A DNA stretch of 64,000 nt from Nisaea sediminum (GTDB lineage: Bacteria; Pseudomonadota; Alphaproteobacteria; Thalassobaculales; Thalassobaculaceae). The stretch lies in the NCBI RefSeq assembly GCF_014904705.1, contig NZ_JACZCQ010000007.1:1-64000 (forward strand), in the 5' to 3' direction. A program made the translations under genes and the position numbers. The number at the start of each line of letters is the position of its first letter. Position 1 is the stretch's first letter. Below the pieces are notes generated by a model. It saw nothing but the letters and a program-made list of their open reading frames with translations. It made no database searches and was not told the DNA's origin. This document shows, piece after piece, positions 17,925 to 26,261 of the stretch.

Positions 17925-18569
17925 CTAGTCCGCCCTGGTGACGAGGTCGAAGAATTCCTTACGGAGTTCCGCATCCTCCTTGAAGCAACCGGTCAGGGAT
18001 TTTGTGACCATGCTTGCACCGGGTTTGCAGACGCCGCGCGTGGTCATGCACTGATGGACCGCCTCGACCAGCACTGCTACCCCTTTGGGCTCCAGCACCT
18101 CCTGGATAGTGTTGGCGATCTGCGCGGTCATCGTTTCCTGGATTTGCAGGCGCTTGGAAAAAGTCTCCACGACGCGGGCAAGTTTGCTGACGCCGACCAC
18201 ACGGTTGTTCGGCATATAGGCGATCGAGACCTTGCCGATCACCGGGAGCATGTGATGCTCGCAGTGCGACTCCATACGGATGTTCTTCAGCAGGACCATC
18301 TCGTGATAATCGGCGGTCTCCTCGAAAACGCGCTCGAGATAGACCTGCGGGTCGCTCGAGTAGCCTTTGAAAAGCTCCTCGTAGGACCTGACGACGCGCT
18401 CAGGGGTCTCCGCCAGACCTTCGCGGTCGGGATCGTCGCCGGCCCATTCGATCAGGGTTCGAACGGCCGCTTCCGCTTCTTCGCGCGATGGGCGCTGCCG
18501 GACGACCTTGATCCCGGCGTCCTGACCGGCTGCGGCCTCCGCGCGCAGTGCGTTGTCGTATGGCGACAT
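17925..18569 (-). CDS. folE: GTP cyclohydrolase I
   Basis: 214-residue type IA enzyme that converts GTP to dihydroneopterin triphosphate, the first step of tetrahydrofolate synthesis. Zinc ligands are in MESHCEHHMLPVIGK (Cys, His) and HQCMTTRGVCKPG (second Cys). The substrate loop VVGVSKLARVVETFSKRLQ is canonical. The start MSPYDN at 18569 has GAGGAA at a good distance; an ATG seven codons upstream is in frame but would bury that ribosome-binding site inside the coding sequence. A 21-residue N-terminal extension precedes the conserved domain. Confidence 0.95.
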   Translation of the reverse strand: MSPYDNALRAEAAAGQDAGIKVVRQRPSREEAEAAVRTLIEWAGDDPDREGLAETPERVVRSYEELFKGYSSDPQVYLERVFEETADYHEMVLLKNIRMESHCEHHMLPVIGKVSIAYMPNNRVVGVSKLARVVETFSKRLQIQETMTAQIANTIQEVLEPKGVAVLVEAVHQCMTTRGVCKPGASMVTKSLTGCFKEDAELRKEFFDLVTRAD

Positions 18570-18650
18570 TTTCATTTCCTCTATGATCAAGGGCGCATGA
18601 ATTGTGATGGGGTTACGCCCTCAGTGTTCCCATGGATGTCCCGCATCCGC

Positions 18651-19043
18651 TCAGTGTGGCCGTCCGGCCGCTTCCGGAAGATCCAGTGCAAAACTGGGTA
18701 CCGAAACCGTGAAGATCTGCCCATCCGGACCTGTCATGTCATAGTGGCCGCTCATGAATCCGGATGGCGTTCCAAGCGGCGTACCGCTTGTATATTCGAA
18801 TGAAGAGCCGGGCTGGATCAATGGTTGCTCTCCGACGACGCCCGGTCCGTCGACGGTCTGTTCGCGTCCGAAAGCATCGGTGATGCGCCAGTGACGTGCG
18901 CGCAACTGGACCGCGTCAACGCCGAGATTCTCGATCTTGACACTGTAGGCCCAGACGAAACGGTGCTCTTCCGGGTCCGAGTGATCGGGAAGATAGCGCG
19001 GCTCGACCACGACTCTAATCGCGCCTGTAATCTCGCTGTACAC
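18651..19043 (-). CDS. apaG: ApaG/Co2+ and Mg2+ efflux-associated protein
   Basis: 130-residue ApaG with an immunoglobulin-like beta-sandwich: VVVEPRYLPDHSDPEEHRFVW, then LLQ-type core RARHWRITDAFG, VVGEQPLIQPGSSFEYTSG and MSGHYDMTGPDG. All are classic ApaG landmarks. Its biochemical function is not settled; effects on Co2+ resistance and Mg2+ efflux were reported in enterobacteria. Start is GTG at 19043 with GGGAG 8 bases upstream. The frame continues upstream without family similarity. Located 81 bases upstream of folE on the same strand. Confidence 0.9.
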   Translation of the reverse strand: MYSEITGAIRVVVEPRYLPDHSDPEEHRFVWAYSVKIENLGVDAVQLRARHWRITDAFGREQTVDGPGVVGEQPLIQPGSSFEYTSGTPLGTPSGFMSGHYDMTGPDGQIFTVSVPSFALDLPEAAGRPH

Positions 19044-19241
19044 CCGTTGAGCTCCCTGCCCGCATGCCCCGGGGCCGTTCCAATCCGGCGGCCCTGTTCT
19101 TCGGACGCTAAATGTGGCGCTCCGTAGCGAAGAGTCCAGACCTTCCTTACGGTGCCCCGCCACTCTTGATCCGGCAAGGGGCGGCGGGCGCACAAAGGCT
19201 CACCATGTCGTGACCGTATGGGGCTGCAAAATCGCAACGGA

Positions 19242-20552
19242 TCAGCCGTAAATGAACAGTCCGTCGCTCACGGAGCCCGGGGAGATGCCGACGAGGGTGA
19301 CGCTTCCGCCGCCGCTGAGCGTGATCAGCGTGTTGGCGCCCGATGCGGCGGTCGTATAGGTCGTCCCGGTATTGACCAGGATACGGTCCGATGCGACTTC
19401 GAAGTCGTTGAACACGTCGTTGCCGGGGTTGGAACCGATCATGGAGATCGTATCCGCGCCGCTGCCGCCGGCCACCGTGTCGTTGCCTCCGTTGCCCGCG
19501 AGCATGTCCGCGCCGAGGCCGCCGAAGAGCACATCGTCGCCGCCGCCGCCATAGAGCGTATCGGCATCGTCGCCCCCGTACATCGTGTCGTTCTCGAGAT
19601 TGCCGTAGATCAGATCGGTACCGGCATTGCCGTAGATGATATCGCTGCCCTTGTTCCCCGCCAATCTGTCGGCATTTTCTCCGCCGGCCAGGATGTCGTT
19701 CCCGGCGCCGCCCATGATCGTGTCGTCGCCCGCATCGCCGTAGAGCGTGTCTTCGCTTGTATTGCCGTAAATGGTGTCGTTTCCGTTGCCGCCATACGCC
19801 AGGTCGTTGTCTTTCCCGCCATACAGCAGATCGTTGCCGTCGCCACCGTTCAGCAGGTCGTTGCCGAAATTCCCGTAGAGGAAGTCACGTCCGTCGTTTC
19901 CGAACAGGGAATCGTCCCCGGTCCCGCCGATGATCGTATCGGAATCCGCGTCGCCGGAGACCTGATCGTTTCCGGCGCCGGCGATGATCGTGTCGTTCCC
20001 GGCTCCGCCAAATATGGAATCCTCACCCTGGCCGCCGAAGATCGTGTCCATGCCGGCATCGCCGTAAAGACTGTCCGACCCGGTGTTCCCGTAGACCAGA
20101 TCGTTAGAGGCGCCGCCGTAGAGCAGATCGGCGCCGAGCCCGGTGCCGCCATAGAGCACGTCATTGCCGTCTCCACCGGTGACGGTGTCGCCGTCCGGTC
20201 CGCCGGTGAACGTGTCGTCCGCTGCCGTCAGGCTGGCGGATATCTTGGTCTGTGTTCCGAGCAGTTTGACGCCCGAAACGGTCACGCCGAGCGTGCTGCT
20301 GAAACTGATCGTGATCGTTCCGGCGGAATTGAACAGATAGTCCTGCGCGAATGTAACGACATGCGCCGCGTTGCTGTTCACGGTGATCGTGGCATAGCCG
20401 CGCGCGGAATCGAGACTCGCAGCAAGGAGAGTTCCTGACGTGATGGTCAGGGTCCCGGTATCTGACGACAATGCCGTGAGGGCGGAAATACCGTCGACGG
20501 TTGAGGAGACCATTCTTACCTCCGCTTCAGCCGAGTTCTTCGGCCCTTCCAT
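19242..20552 (-). CDS. RTX calcium-binding repeat protein
   Basis: 436-residue secreted-type protein. Residues ~1-120 are Ser/Thr/Val-rich and may form a beta domain. Residues ~125-365 are a long run of RTX nonapeptides (GGxGxDxxx; for example GGAGNDTIIAGAGNDQVSG). The C-terminal 70 residues (NDFEVASDRILVNTGTTYT...) resemble the uncleaved type I secretion signal region seen after RTX arrays. RTX proteins leave by ABC-type secretion and fold on binding external Ca2+. No enzyme domain is recognised. No ABC/MFP/TolC exporter is in the window, so it must be served from elsewhere. Confidence 0.85.
   Translation of the reverse strand: MEGPKNSAEAEVRMVSSTVDGISALTALSSDTGTLTITSGTLLAASLDSARGYATITVNSNAAHVVTFAQDYLFNSAGTITISFSSTLGVTVSGVKLLGTQTKISASLTAADDTFTGGPDGDTVTGGDGNDVLYGGTGLGADLLYGGASNDLVYGNTGSDSLYGDAGMDTIFGGQGEDSIFGGAGNDTIIAGAGNDQVSGDADSDTIIGGTGDDSLFGNDGRDFLYGNFGNDLLNGGDGNDLLYGGKDNDLAYGGNGNDTIYGNTSEDTLYGDAGDDTIMGGAGNDILAGGENADRLAGNKGSDIIYGNAGTDLIYGNLENDTMYGGDDADTLYGGGGDDVLFGGLGADMLAGNGGNDTVAGGSGADTISMIGSNPGNDVFNDFEVASDRILVNTGTTYTTAASGANTLITLSGGGSVTLVGISPGSVSDGLFIYG
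19440..20180 (-). repeat. RTX nonapeptide repeat array
   Basis: Degenerate 27-base periodicity encoding pairs of GGxGxDxxx units in the RTX protein. It is coding and protein-level, not a DNA tandem repeat or CRISPR. Confidence 0.85.
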
Positions 20553-20679
20553 ATTGCCGGACGCATTTCACGCGCATCCCGGCCATATTCTCTAGCTTCG
20601 ACAAGTTTAATTAGAGTTAAATGCTTACCAGATGATTTCGCTTGTAAGCAAGACGACGCTTGCGCATGTTTGGATCGTC

Positions 20680-20753
20680 GCGGGTGTAGTTCAATGGTAG
20701 AACATCAGCTTCCCAAGCTGAATACGTGGGTTCGATTCCCATCACCCGCTCCA
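20680..20753 (+). tRNA. tRNA-Gly (anticodon CCC)
   Basis: Complete cloverleaf: acceptor arm GCGGGTG pairing with CACCCGC, D arm TAGTTCAATGGTAGA, anticodon stem TCAGC/GCTGA with loop TTCCCAA (anticodon CCC, reading GGG), and T arm GTGGGTTCGATTCCCAT. Discriminator T and an encoded CCA end at 20753. Short flanking gaps separate it from the upstream RTX gene (divergent) and the downstream DJ-1/PfpI gene. Confidence 0.95.
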
Positions 20754-21074
20754 ATTCGGACGCGCGATCCGGCGGATCTGAATTTTCCGTAAAGCTTCGG
20801 AAATCCTGCTGCAAAGCAGCCATGCGTATCACGCGACTTGAATTCCGCGGCAAATTTCGCTATCTCCCCCTCGCGAGCTAAGGCTCGTCGGTTTCACGTA
20901 ATTCGATCCTGCCGTCGGCTTTGACCGCATCGGTTGGGATCCTGCCCAAATTCGGCGTCTAAATGAGAACTGGCTTCCGGTGCCGACTCTTCGGCATGTC
21001 CCGGGAGTCGCTCACAGGACCGCATATGGCCGCGCCGCCCGACCGACGAGACGCTGACAAAAAAGGAGAACTAA
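20754..21074. other. Intergenic region, tRNA-Gly to DJ-1/PfpI gene
   Basis: 321 bases with no supported gene. A small CTGCT-GCAA-AGCAG hairpin lies about 60 bases after the tRNA but lacks a T-tract. AAGGAG before 21075 is the ribosome-binding site of the next gene. The promoter of that gene must be here but is not obvious. Confidence 0.5.
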
Positions 21075-21644
21075 ATGCAGGACAAGCCGCTTACCGGAAA
21101 AAATATTGCAATCATGGTCGCCAACGGGTTCGACGAGATTGAGTTTGTCGAGCCGCAAAAGCAGCTGCTGGCCAACGGCGCGACGGTTAAGGCCGTTTCC
21201 CGCGCTACCGGTCTGGTCAATGGCTGGTACGATGGTTCCTGGGGCCATTTCTTCCCGGTTGACGCGGACTTGGCCGATACCCTCGCCGTGGATTACGACG
21301 GTCTCGTCGTTCCGGGTGGCGTTCGCGGTGTTGAAAAGCTTGCGGAAGACCCGCATGCCCAGCGCATCCTGAAGGCTTTCCTGCGCGCCGGCATGCCGGT
21401 TGCGCTGATTGGTGATGCGGCTTCCCTGCTGGTCACCATCGAGGACGCCAAGGGCCGGACCGTCACCTCCTCCGCCGACACCCGCGAAACTCTCGAGGCC
21501 GCCGGTGCGAGCTGGGAAGAGACCCCGTCCGTCGCCGAAGGCAATCTCGTGACCGCAAGCGGCAGCGAAGGCATTGCCGACTTGGTGCAGAGCTTTGCCG
21601 CTCTGGTCGTGGCGTATGAAAGCGACGTGACCGAAGCCGCCTGA
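21075..21644 (+). CDS. DJ-1/PfpI family protein lacking the nucleophilic cysteine
   Basis: 189-residue protein with the class I glutamine-amidotransferase-like fold. It starts KNIAIMVANGFDEIEFVEPQ, where the conserved acidic residue of the active site (GFDEIE) is kept, and has the DYDGLVVPGGVRG strand-turn. The nucleophile elbow, normally (A)ICHGP, reads LIGDAAS at 111-117, so Cys is Gly113 and His is Asp114. It is therefore unlikely to act as a Cys-dependent deglycase, glyoxalase or protease and may be a binding or regulatory relative. Strong AAGGAG site; intrinsic terminator follows at 21673. Confidence 0.82.
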   Translation: MQDKPLTGKNIAIMVANGFDEIEFVEPQKQLLANGATVKAVSRATGLVNGWYDGSWGHFFPVDADLADTLAVDYDGLVVPGGVRGVEKLAEDPHAQRILKAFLRAGMPVALIGDAASLLVTIEDAKGRTVTSSADTRETLEAAGASWEETPSVAEGNLVTASGSEGIADLVQSFAALVVAYESDVTEAA

Positions 21645-21672
21645 GGCGATTTCCGGTCAATATCTGACGCTG

Positions 21673-21708
21673 ACGGCGTGGATTTTCGGATCCACGCCGT
21701 TTTTATTT
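21673..21708 (+). terminator. Rho-independent terminator after DJ-1/PfpI gene
   Basis: Perfect 11-bp stem ACGGCGTGGAT / ATCCACGCCGT with a six-base loop, followed by TTTTATTT. Begins 28 bases after the stop codon. Confidence 0.93.
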
Positions 21709-21756
21709 CTGTCATGCTCCGGGACCGCCGGAACCGGAGACGATAGCGAGCCGCGC

Positions 21757-21996
21757 ATGACCGACATTCCATCTCCCTGTGTCGCCGTTTGCCAGATCGA
21801 CCGCGAGAGCGGTTACTGCCTCGGTTGCTGGCGCACCATTCAGGAGATCGCCGGCTGGGCGCGTTTCGACAATGCCGAACGGCTCCGGATCGTCAGTGAG
21901 CTGCATGACCGCCGGGGAACGGCGGCACCGCGGCAGCGGCGGCGCAACAGGCGCCGGGGGGAAGCGCGGCGGGCGGATGCCGATCTGGGAGAATGA
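21757..21996 (+). CDS. DUF1289 family small cysteine-rich protein
   Basis: 79-residue protein whose first half carries the DUF1289 pattern: SPCVAVCQIDRESGYCLGCW, then RTIQEIAGW. The four cysteines (C-x3-C...C-x2-C) probably bind a metal or cluster. The C-terminal third is Arg-rich (RQRRRNRRRGEARR) and basic. Function is unknown. The stop overlaps the start of the RidA gene in ATGA, so the two are translationally coupled. Confidence 0.8.
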   Translation: MTDIPSPCVAVCQIDRESGYCLGCWRTIQEIAGWARFDNAERLRIVSELHDRRGTAAPRQRRRNRRRGEARRADADLGE

Positions 21997-22403
21997 AAAT
22001 GACAGTACCTGTGTTTCACCTGATGGACCGCGCGCCGGCGCCGGTCGCGCCCTACAGCCACGCGGTCGAGATCGACGGCTGGTGCCTGATCACCGGCCAG
22101 CTTGCGACCGATCCCGAGGATGATGCGAGGCCATTGCCGGAGGGGATCGAGGCGCAGACCCGGCGCACGATGGAGAATCTCCGCATCGTGCTGGAGGGGC
22201 TGGGGCTCGACTTCAGCCACGTGGTCACCGCCCGGGTTTTCCTGACGGAATTCGAACGCGACTACGAGGCGATGAACGCCGTCTATGCCGAATATTTCGG
22301 TGCCGAGACGCGCCCGGCGCGGACCTGCATCGGGGTCACGGGCATCGCCCGGAAAGCGCTTGTCGAGATCGACTGCATCGCATACCGGACACCGAAAAAA
22401 TAG
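21993..22403 (+). CDS. RidA family protein (enamine/imine deaminase-like)
   Basis: 136-residue member of the YjgF/YER057c/UK114 family, whose archetype hydrolyses reactive enamines and imines from PLP enzymes. PYSHAVEIDGWCLITGQLATD and QTRRTMENLRIVLEGLGLDFSHVV are standard. The arginine that binds the substrate carboxylate in archetypal RidA is expected near TRPARTCIGV and is present there. Length is typical. Begins inside the DUF1289 stop (ATGA); ATG 21999 is an alternative start. Confidence 0.88.
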   Translation: MKMTVPVFHLMDRAPAPVAPYSHAVEIDGWCLITGQLATDPEDDARPLPEGIEAQTRRTMENLRIVLEGLGLDFSHVVTARVFLTEFERDYEAMNAVYAEYFGAETRPARTCIGVTGIARKALVEIDCIAYRTPKK

Positions 22404-22443
22404 CCATACAAACCCCTTGACTCAGGCGCACATAATGCGCACG

Positions 22444-22539
22444 TTTCGAGCACGAAATCCGGCCGGGAAGGCGCTGCGAAATCGCGGAGCAAGCCCGGTC
22501 GAATTTTTTTACGCGGATTTTGAGATTTCGCTTGCGAAA
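22444..22539. promoter_or_regulatory. Twin TTTCG-N4-CGAAA palindromes upstream of speD
   Basis: Two inverted repeats with the same arms, at 22444-22457 and 22526-22539, start 82 bases apart in the 277-base leader of speD-speE. A regulator contacting both is a reasonable reading, but the protein is unknown. The remainder of the leader is AT-richer than the coding flanks. Confidence 0.4.
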
Positions 22540-22680
22540 CAAGGGAAAAAGCCTCAGAACCCCGCGCCTATATCCGCATCGTGCGGAAACGAAAGGAACG
22601 CCAGACCATTCCGCCCAACGGTGTTGCGGCAAGCGGGATGCGACGGGGTAACTGGGACATCTACTGGATAGGAGGGGTTG

Positions 22681-23193
22681 ATGGATCGAAACATCGCCTT
22701 CGCTGATTTGGGGATGGACTCGGATACTCAGCCGAGCAGAACCAATTCCGACATCACCGGCACGGCCAAAGGTCACGATGGCACGGTCATTCCGCTTTCT
22801 CCGAGCTACTCGGATTCGTCTCTCGACCATTTCGTGAAGAAGGACGGTCTGGTCTTCGCCGGCACGCACCTGATCATCGATCTGGTCGGCGCCTCGCGGC
22901 TCGACGAGCTCGAGCATATCGAGGAGACGCTGAAGGAAGCCGTGGAGGTTTCCGGCGCCACCCTGCTGCACATTCACCTGCACCATTTCACGCCCAACGG
23001 CGGCGTGTCCGGTGTCGCGGTGCTCGCGGAGTCGCATATCAGCATCCACACATGGCCGGAGCGGGGCTATGCCGCGCTCGACGTGTTCATGTGCGGCGAT
23101 GCCGAACCGCACAAGGCCATCGCCGTGCTGCGCCGGGCGTTCCGTCCCGACGCCGTGCAGCTCAATGACCTGAAGCGGGGCCTGACCGTATGA
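22681..23193 (+). CDS. speD: S-adenosylmethionine decarboxylase proenzyme
   Basis: 170-residue prokaryotic SpeD; it decarboxylates AdoMet to supply aminopropyl groups for spermidine. The self-cleavage site is LAESHISIHTWPERGY, with Ser118 becoming the pyruvoyl group, followed by ALDVFMCG. Upstream, GTHLIIDLVGAS is the conserved beginning of the domain. About 45 extra N-terminal residues, rich in Asp/Ser/Thr, precede it, while typical class 1B enzymes are 120-130 residues long. A GGAGGGG ribosome-binding sequence precedes ATG 22681. It overlaps speE by 4 bases. Confidence 0.94.
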   Translation: MDRNIAFADLGMDSDTQPSRTNSDITGTAKGHDGTVIPLSPSYSDSSLDHFVKKDGLVFAGTHLIIDLVGASRLDELEHIEETLKEAVEVSGATLLHIHLHHFTPNGGVSGVAVLAESHISIHTWPERGYAALDVFMCGDAEPHKAIAVLRRAFRPDAVQLNDLKRGLTV

Positions 23194-24041
23194 GTGAGTG
23201 GTTCAACGAAACCCTTCACAACGGATACGGACAGCGGCTGACGATGGACAAGGTGCTCTTCCGGGAACGGACGGAGCATCAGGATCTCGTGATCTTCGAG
23301 AACAATGTCTTCGGGCGCGTCATGGCGCTCGACGGCATCGTGCAGACCACCGAGGGTGACGAATACGTCTATCACGAGATGCTGACGCACGTGCCGATCC
23401 TGGCCCATGGCCGGGCGAAGCGCGTGCTGATCATCGGCGGCGGCGACGGTGGCATGGCGCGGGAAGCGCTGCGCCACACGTCCGTCGAGCAGGTAACGAT
23501 GGTCGAGATCGACCGCGGCGTCGTCGACATGTGCGTGAAGCATCTGCCGTCGATCAGCGACGGTGCCTTCGACAATCCGCGGCTCGACCTGCAGATCGCC
23601 GACGGCGCCAGGTTCGTCGAGGAAACGGACGGCAGGTGGGACGTCATCATCGTCGATTCCACCGATCCGATCGGTCCCGGCGAGGTCCTGTTCCGCGAAA
23701 GCTTCTACAAGGCCTGCAAGCGTTGCCTGACAGAGGGCGGGATTCTCGTCACCCAGAACGGCGTGCCTTTCGTGCAGGGCAGCGAGGTCACGAATTCCTT
23801 CGACAGGCTTGGGCCGCATTTCGCCGATGTCTGGTTCTATACGGCGGCGGTGCCGACCTACCAGGGCGGTCTCATGGCGTTCGGCTGGGCGACGGATGAT
23901 ACCGCCCTGCGCCAGACACCGGTCCCCGAGATCGCGGCGCGTTTCGGAAATGCCGGGCTCGACTGCCGCTATTACACGCCGGAAGCCCACGCGGGCGCCT
24001 TCGGCCTGCCCGGATTCATCCGCAAGCTGATGCGGTCATAA
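23190..24041 (+). CDS. speE: Spermidine synthase
   Basis: 283-residue aminopropyltransferase that joins decarboxylated AdoMet to putrescine. Landmarks are QTTEGDEYVYHEMLTHVP (polyamine site), VLIIGGGDGGMAREALRH (nucleoside site), VEIDRGVVDMC and the catalytic-loop IIVDSTDPIGPG. Length is typical of the bacterial enzyme. Translationally coupled to speD (ATGA), and an intrinsic terminator follows at 24194, so speD-speE form a two-gene operon. Confidence 0.95.
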   Translation: MSEWFNETLHNGYGQRLTMDKVLFRERTEHQDLVIFENNVFGRVMALDGIVQTTEGDEYVYHEMLTHVPILAHGRAKRVLIIGGGDGGMAREALRHTSVEQVTMVEIDRGVVDMCVKHLPSISDGAFDNPRLDLQIADGARFVEETDGRWDVIIVDSTDPIGPGEVLFRESFYKACKRCLTEGGILVTQNGVPFVQGSEVTNSFDRLGPHFADVWFYTAAVPTYQGGLMAFGWATDDTALRQTPVPEIAARFGNAGLDCRYYTPEAHAGAFGLPGFIRKLMRS

Positions 24042-24193
24042 CCGCAGAAAAATTGCGCTTCCAGCTTAAGTCTTTTTTTACATCCACGCGCTAAAGTGGT
24101 GTTCAAGGAAGCGCCGTTTTCCCCCGACGGCATCTGGTCGCGCCGGACGCAATCCCCCTAACCTGGCGCGAGCTCCTTCCTGAACTTCCCCTC

Positions 24194-24224
24194 GGGGCTC
24201 GTCACTGGCGAGCCCCTTTTGTTT
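24194..24224 (+). terminator. Rho-independent terminator of speD-speE
   Basis: Stem GGGGCTCG / CGAGCCCC with a seven-base loop followed by TTTTGTTT, about 150 bases after the speE stop. Confidence 0.85.
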
Positions 24225-24301
24225 GTGCCGTCGTCTCCGGTCTCGAAAGCCCCGAGGCGGGCATGCTATGGTCCGGCCGAATCAAACACTTGCAGGCATG
24301 C

Positions 24302-25351
24302 ATGGCCGCCAGTACACCGATTTTCTCCGTCCTCGTCGTCGCCTATAACTCGGGCGCGCACCTGCCGCGATGCCTTGCCGCCGTTGAGGCGCAGACCTGC
24401 CGTGATTTCGAGGTGATCGTGCTCGACAACGGGTCGGCGGACGGTGCCACGATCGACCTCTCCCTCCTCTCCGTGCCCGCCAGACTGGAACGGAGCCCGG
24501 ACAATCTCGGTTTCGCCGCCGGGAACAATTTCCTGGCACGCAAGGCCGAGGGGACGTGGCTCGCGCTGCTCAATCCCGACGCCTTTCCCGAGCCGGACTG
24601 GCTCGCGGAGGTCCTCGCGGCGACCCGGCGCTATCGTGGCGTCCGTGTCTTCGGCTCGACCCAGCTGCTCGACGGGAGTCCGGATCTGCTCGACGGAGCC
24701 GGAGATCACTACAGCCCGCTTGGTCTTGCCTGGCGCGGCGACCGGATGCGCCCGGCCGGCACGATCGACGCGGACGGCGAGGTGATGGGGCCGTGCGCCG
24801 CGGCCGGGATCTACCGGCGCGACGCGTTCCTGGAAGTCGGCGGCTTTGCCGAGCGTTTCTTCTGCTATTACGAGGATGTCGATCTCGGCCTCCGGCTCCG
24901 GCTGAACGGCGAGCGCTGCATCCAGCTTGCGCACGCACGGGTCCGGCATGTCGCCTCGGCCATCGCCGGACAGAATTCCGACTTCTCGCGTTATCACATC
25001 ACCCGCAACCGGATCTGGACCTTTCTGCGCTGCATGCCGGCGCCGGTGTTCCAGCTCGTGCTGCCGCTGCTGCTGGCACAGCTCGCGCTGATTGTCCTGC
25101 TCGGCCCGGTGCGCGGCGACGGTCCGGTCCGGCGCCGGGCGATCCGTGACGCTTTCGTGAACTTCCGCACTGTCATGAAGGAGCGGTCGGAGATACAAGG
25201 GAAGCGAAAGGCCGGCCTTGCCGATTTCCTCGGTGCGCTGAGCTGGAACCCCGCGAAGCTGCGCGGGGCAAAGGGGGACCGGAGAGAGATCCGGTCGGAA
25301 AACAGGGCGGACGATCGTCCGCCATCCGGGGTGGAGCATGCAGCAGACTAG
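24302..25351 (+). CDS. Family 2 glycosyltransferase
   Basis: 349-residue GT-A enzyme. The nucleotide-sugar site appears as FSVLVVAYNSGAHLPRCL and FEVIVLDNGSADG, and the metal-site variant as ALLNPDAFPEPDW (NPDA in place of DxD, common in rhamnosyltransferase-like GT2). CYYEDVDLGLRL is the conserved acceptor-side motif. One hydrophobic helix near residues 265-285 (VFQLVLPLLLAQLALIVLL) suggests membrane attachment. The ATG 24302 start is preferred over one 39 bases upstream. It overlaps the next GT gene by 14 bases. The dTDP-rhamnose genes at 30.5-33.9 kb make rhamnose a plausible donor. Confidence 0.86.
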   Translation: MAASTPIFSVLVVAYNSGAHLPRCLAAVEAQTCRDFEVIVLDNGSADGATIDLSLLSVPARLERSPDNLGFAAGNNFLARKAEGTWLALLNPDAFPEPDWLAEVLAATRRYRGVRVFGSTQLLDGSPDLLDGAGDHYSPLGLAWRGDRMRPAGTIDADGEVMGPCAAAGIYRRDAFLEVGGFAERFFCYYEDVDLGLRLRLNGERCIQLAHARVRHVASAIAGQNSDFSRYHITRNRIWTFLRCMPAPVFQLVLPLLLAQLALIVLLGPVRGDGPVRRRAIRDAFVNFRTVMKERSEIQGKRKAGLADFLGALSWNPAKLRGAKGDRREIRSENRADDRPPSGVEHAAD

Positions 25352-26261
25352 CGTCGTCGCGGTCGTCGTTTCCTATCGGCCAGACGAGCGTCTCTATCGC
25401 GCGCTGGACGCGCTGGCACCGCAGGTCGGCCGGATCGTCGTTGTCGATAACGGTTCGGACACGGAGGTCATCGGGCGCCTGGAAGCGGTCGCGGAAGCGT
25501 CTGGTGGCAAGACCACGCTGATCCGGAACGATGAGAATATGGGGCTCGCGGCAGCGCAGAATCAGGGCATCCGTTGCGCGCTGGAGGACGGCGCGGACTG
25601 GGTTCTGCTGATGGATGACGACAGCATCCCGGAAGCGGGCATGGTCGCCTCCATGCTGTCGGCCCATTCCGCCCATCCGGCGGGCGAGCGGGTCGGACTG
25701 GTGGCGCCGCTGCTCGGGGACGCGGAGGGCACGCTGAAGGCGCGCGCCTATGTCTCCCGCCACGCCTTCGATTTTCGCCCGGTGCGCTTCGGGTCGGGCG
25801 ACGTGCTGGACGACGTCGCCTTCGCCATGGCCTCGGGCAGCCTGGTCAGGGCCGAGGTGTTCCGCGATGTCGGGCTGATGCGAGAGGATTTCTTCGTCGA
25901 CTACATCGATTTCGAGTTCGCCTTCCGCATGCGCCGCGCCGACTGGAAGCTGATCGCGGTCGGCGATGCGAGGCTGCAGCACCGGCTCGGCGAGTATGAG
26001 CAGAAGACGCTCTTCGGGCGAAAGTTCTGCTTCAACAGCCATTCGAGCTTCCGGCGCTACCACATCTACCGCAACCGGCTGCGCGTCTGGCGGGCACACG
26101 GTCTGCGTCTTCCGGCCTTCTTCGCCTTCGAGTTCGCCTCGATCGGCATCGATCTCGCCAAGCTGATCCTGTTGGAGGACGACAAGCTGGAAAAGCTCGG
26201 CGCGATCGGCCGCGGAGTAATGCACGCGCTGCTCGGGCGCGGTGGGGCGAGGGTGGGTTAG
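25338..26261 (+). CDS. Family 2 glycosyltransferase, rhamnosyltransferase-like
   Basis: 307 residues. SVVAVVVSYRPDERLYRAL, RIVVVDNGSDTEV, and WVLLMDDDSIPE supply the GT-A donor site with a DDD metal motif. The C-terminal YIDFEFAFRMRR and QHRLGEYEQKT are seen in RfbN/WbbL-type rhamnosyltransferases. The start lies inside the preceding GT gene (14-base overlap), so they are probably made in a fixed ratio. The stop overlaps the stop of the convergent membrane-protein gene by 4 bases. Confidence 0.85.
   Translation: MQQTSVVAVVVSYRPDERLYRALDALAPQVGRIVVVDNGSDTEVIGRLEAVAEASGGKTTLIRNDENMGLAAAQNQGIRCALEDGADWVLLMDDDSIPEAGMVASMLSAHSAHPAGERVGLVAPLLGDAEGTLKARAYVSRHAFDFRPVRFGSGDVLDDVAFAMASGSLVRAEVFRDVGLMREDFFVDYIDFEFAFRMRRADWKLIAVGDARLQHRLGEYEQKTLFGRKFCFNSHSSFRRYHIYRNRLRVWRAHGLRLPAFFAFEFASIGIDLAKLILLEDDKLEKLGAIGRGVMHALLGRGGARVG

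Noticed and set aside
16645-17928. 427-residue + strand frame
   Set aside because: Antisense to trkH, which has all four pore loops; charged low-complexity translation.
19440-20180. Periodic repeats that could be read as CRISPR or DNA tandem repeats
   Set aside because: The 27-base period is degenerate and encodes RTX nonapeptides in frame; there are no identical repeats with unique spacers.
22432-22453. TTGACT...TAATGC as a speD promoter
   Set aside because: Only 10 bases separate the hexamers, far from the required 16-18.
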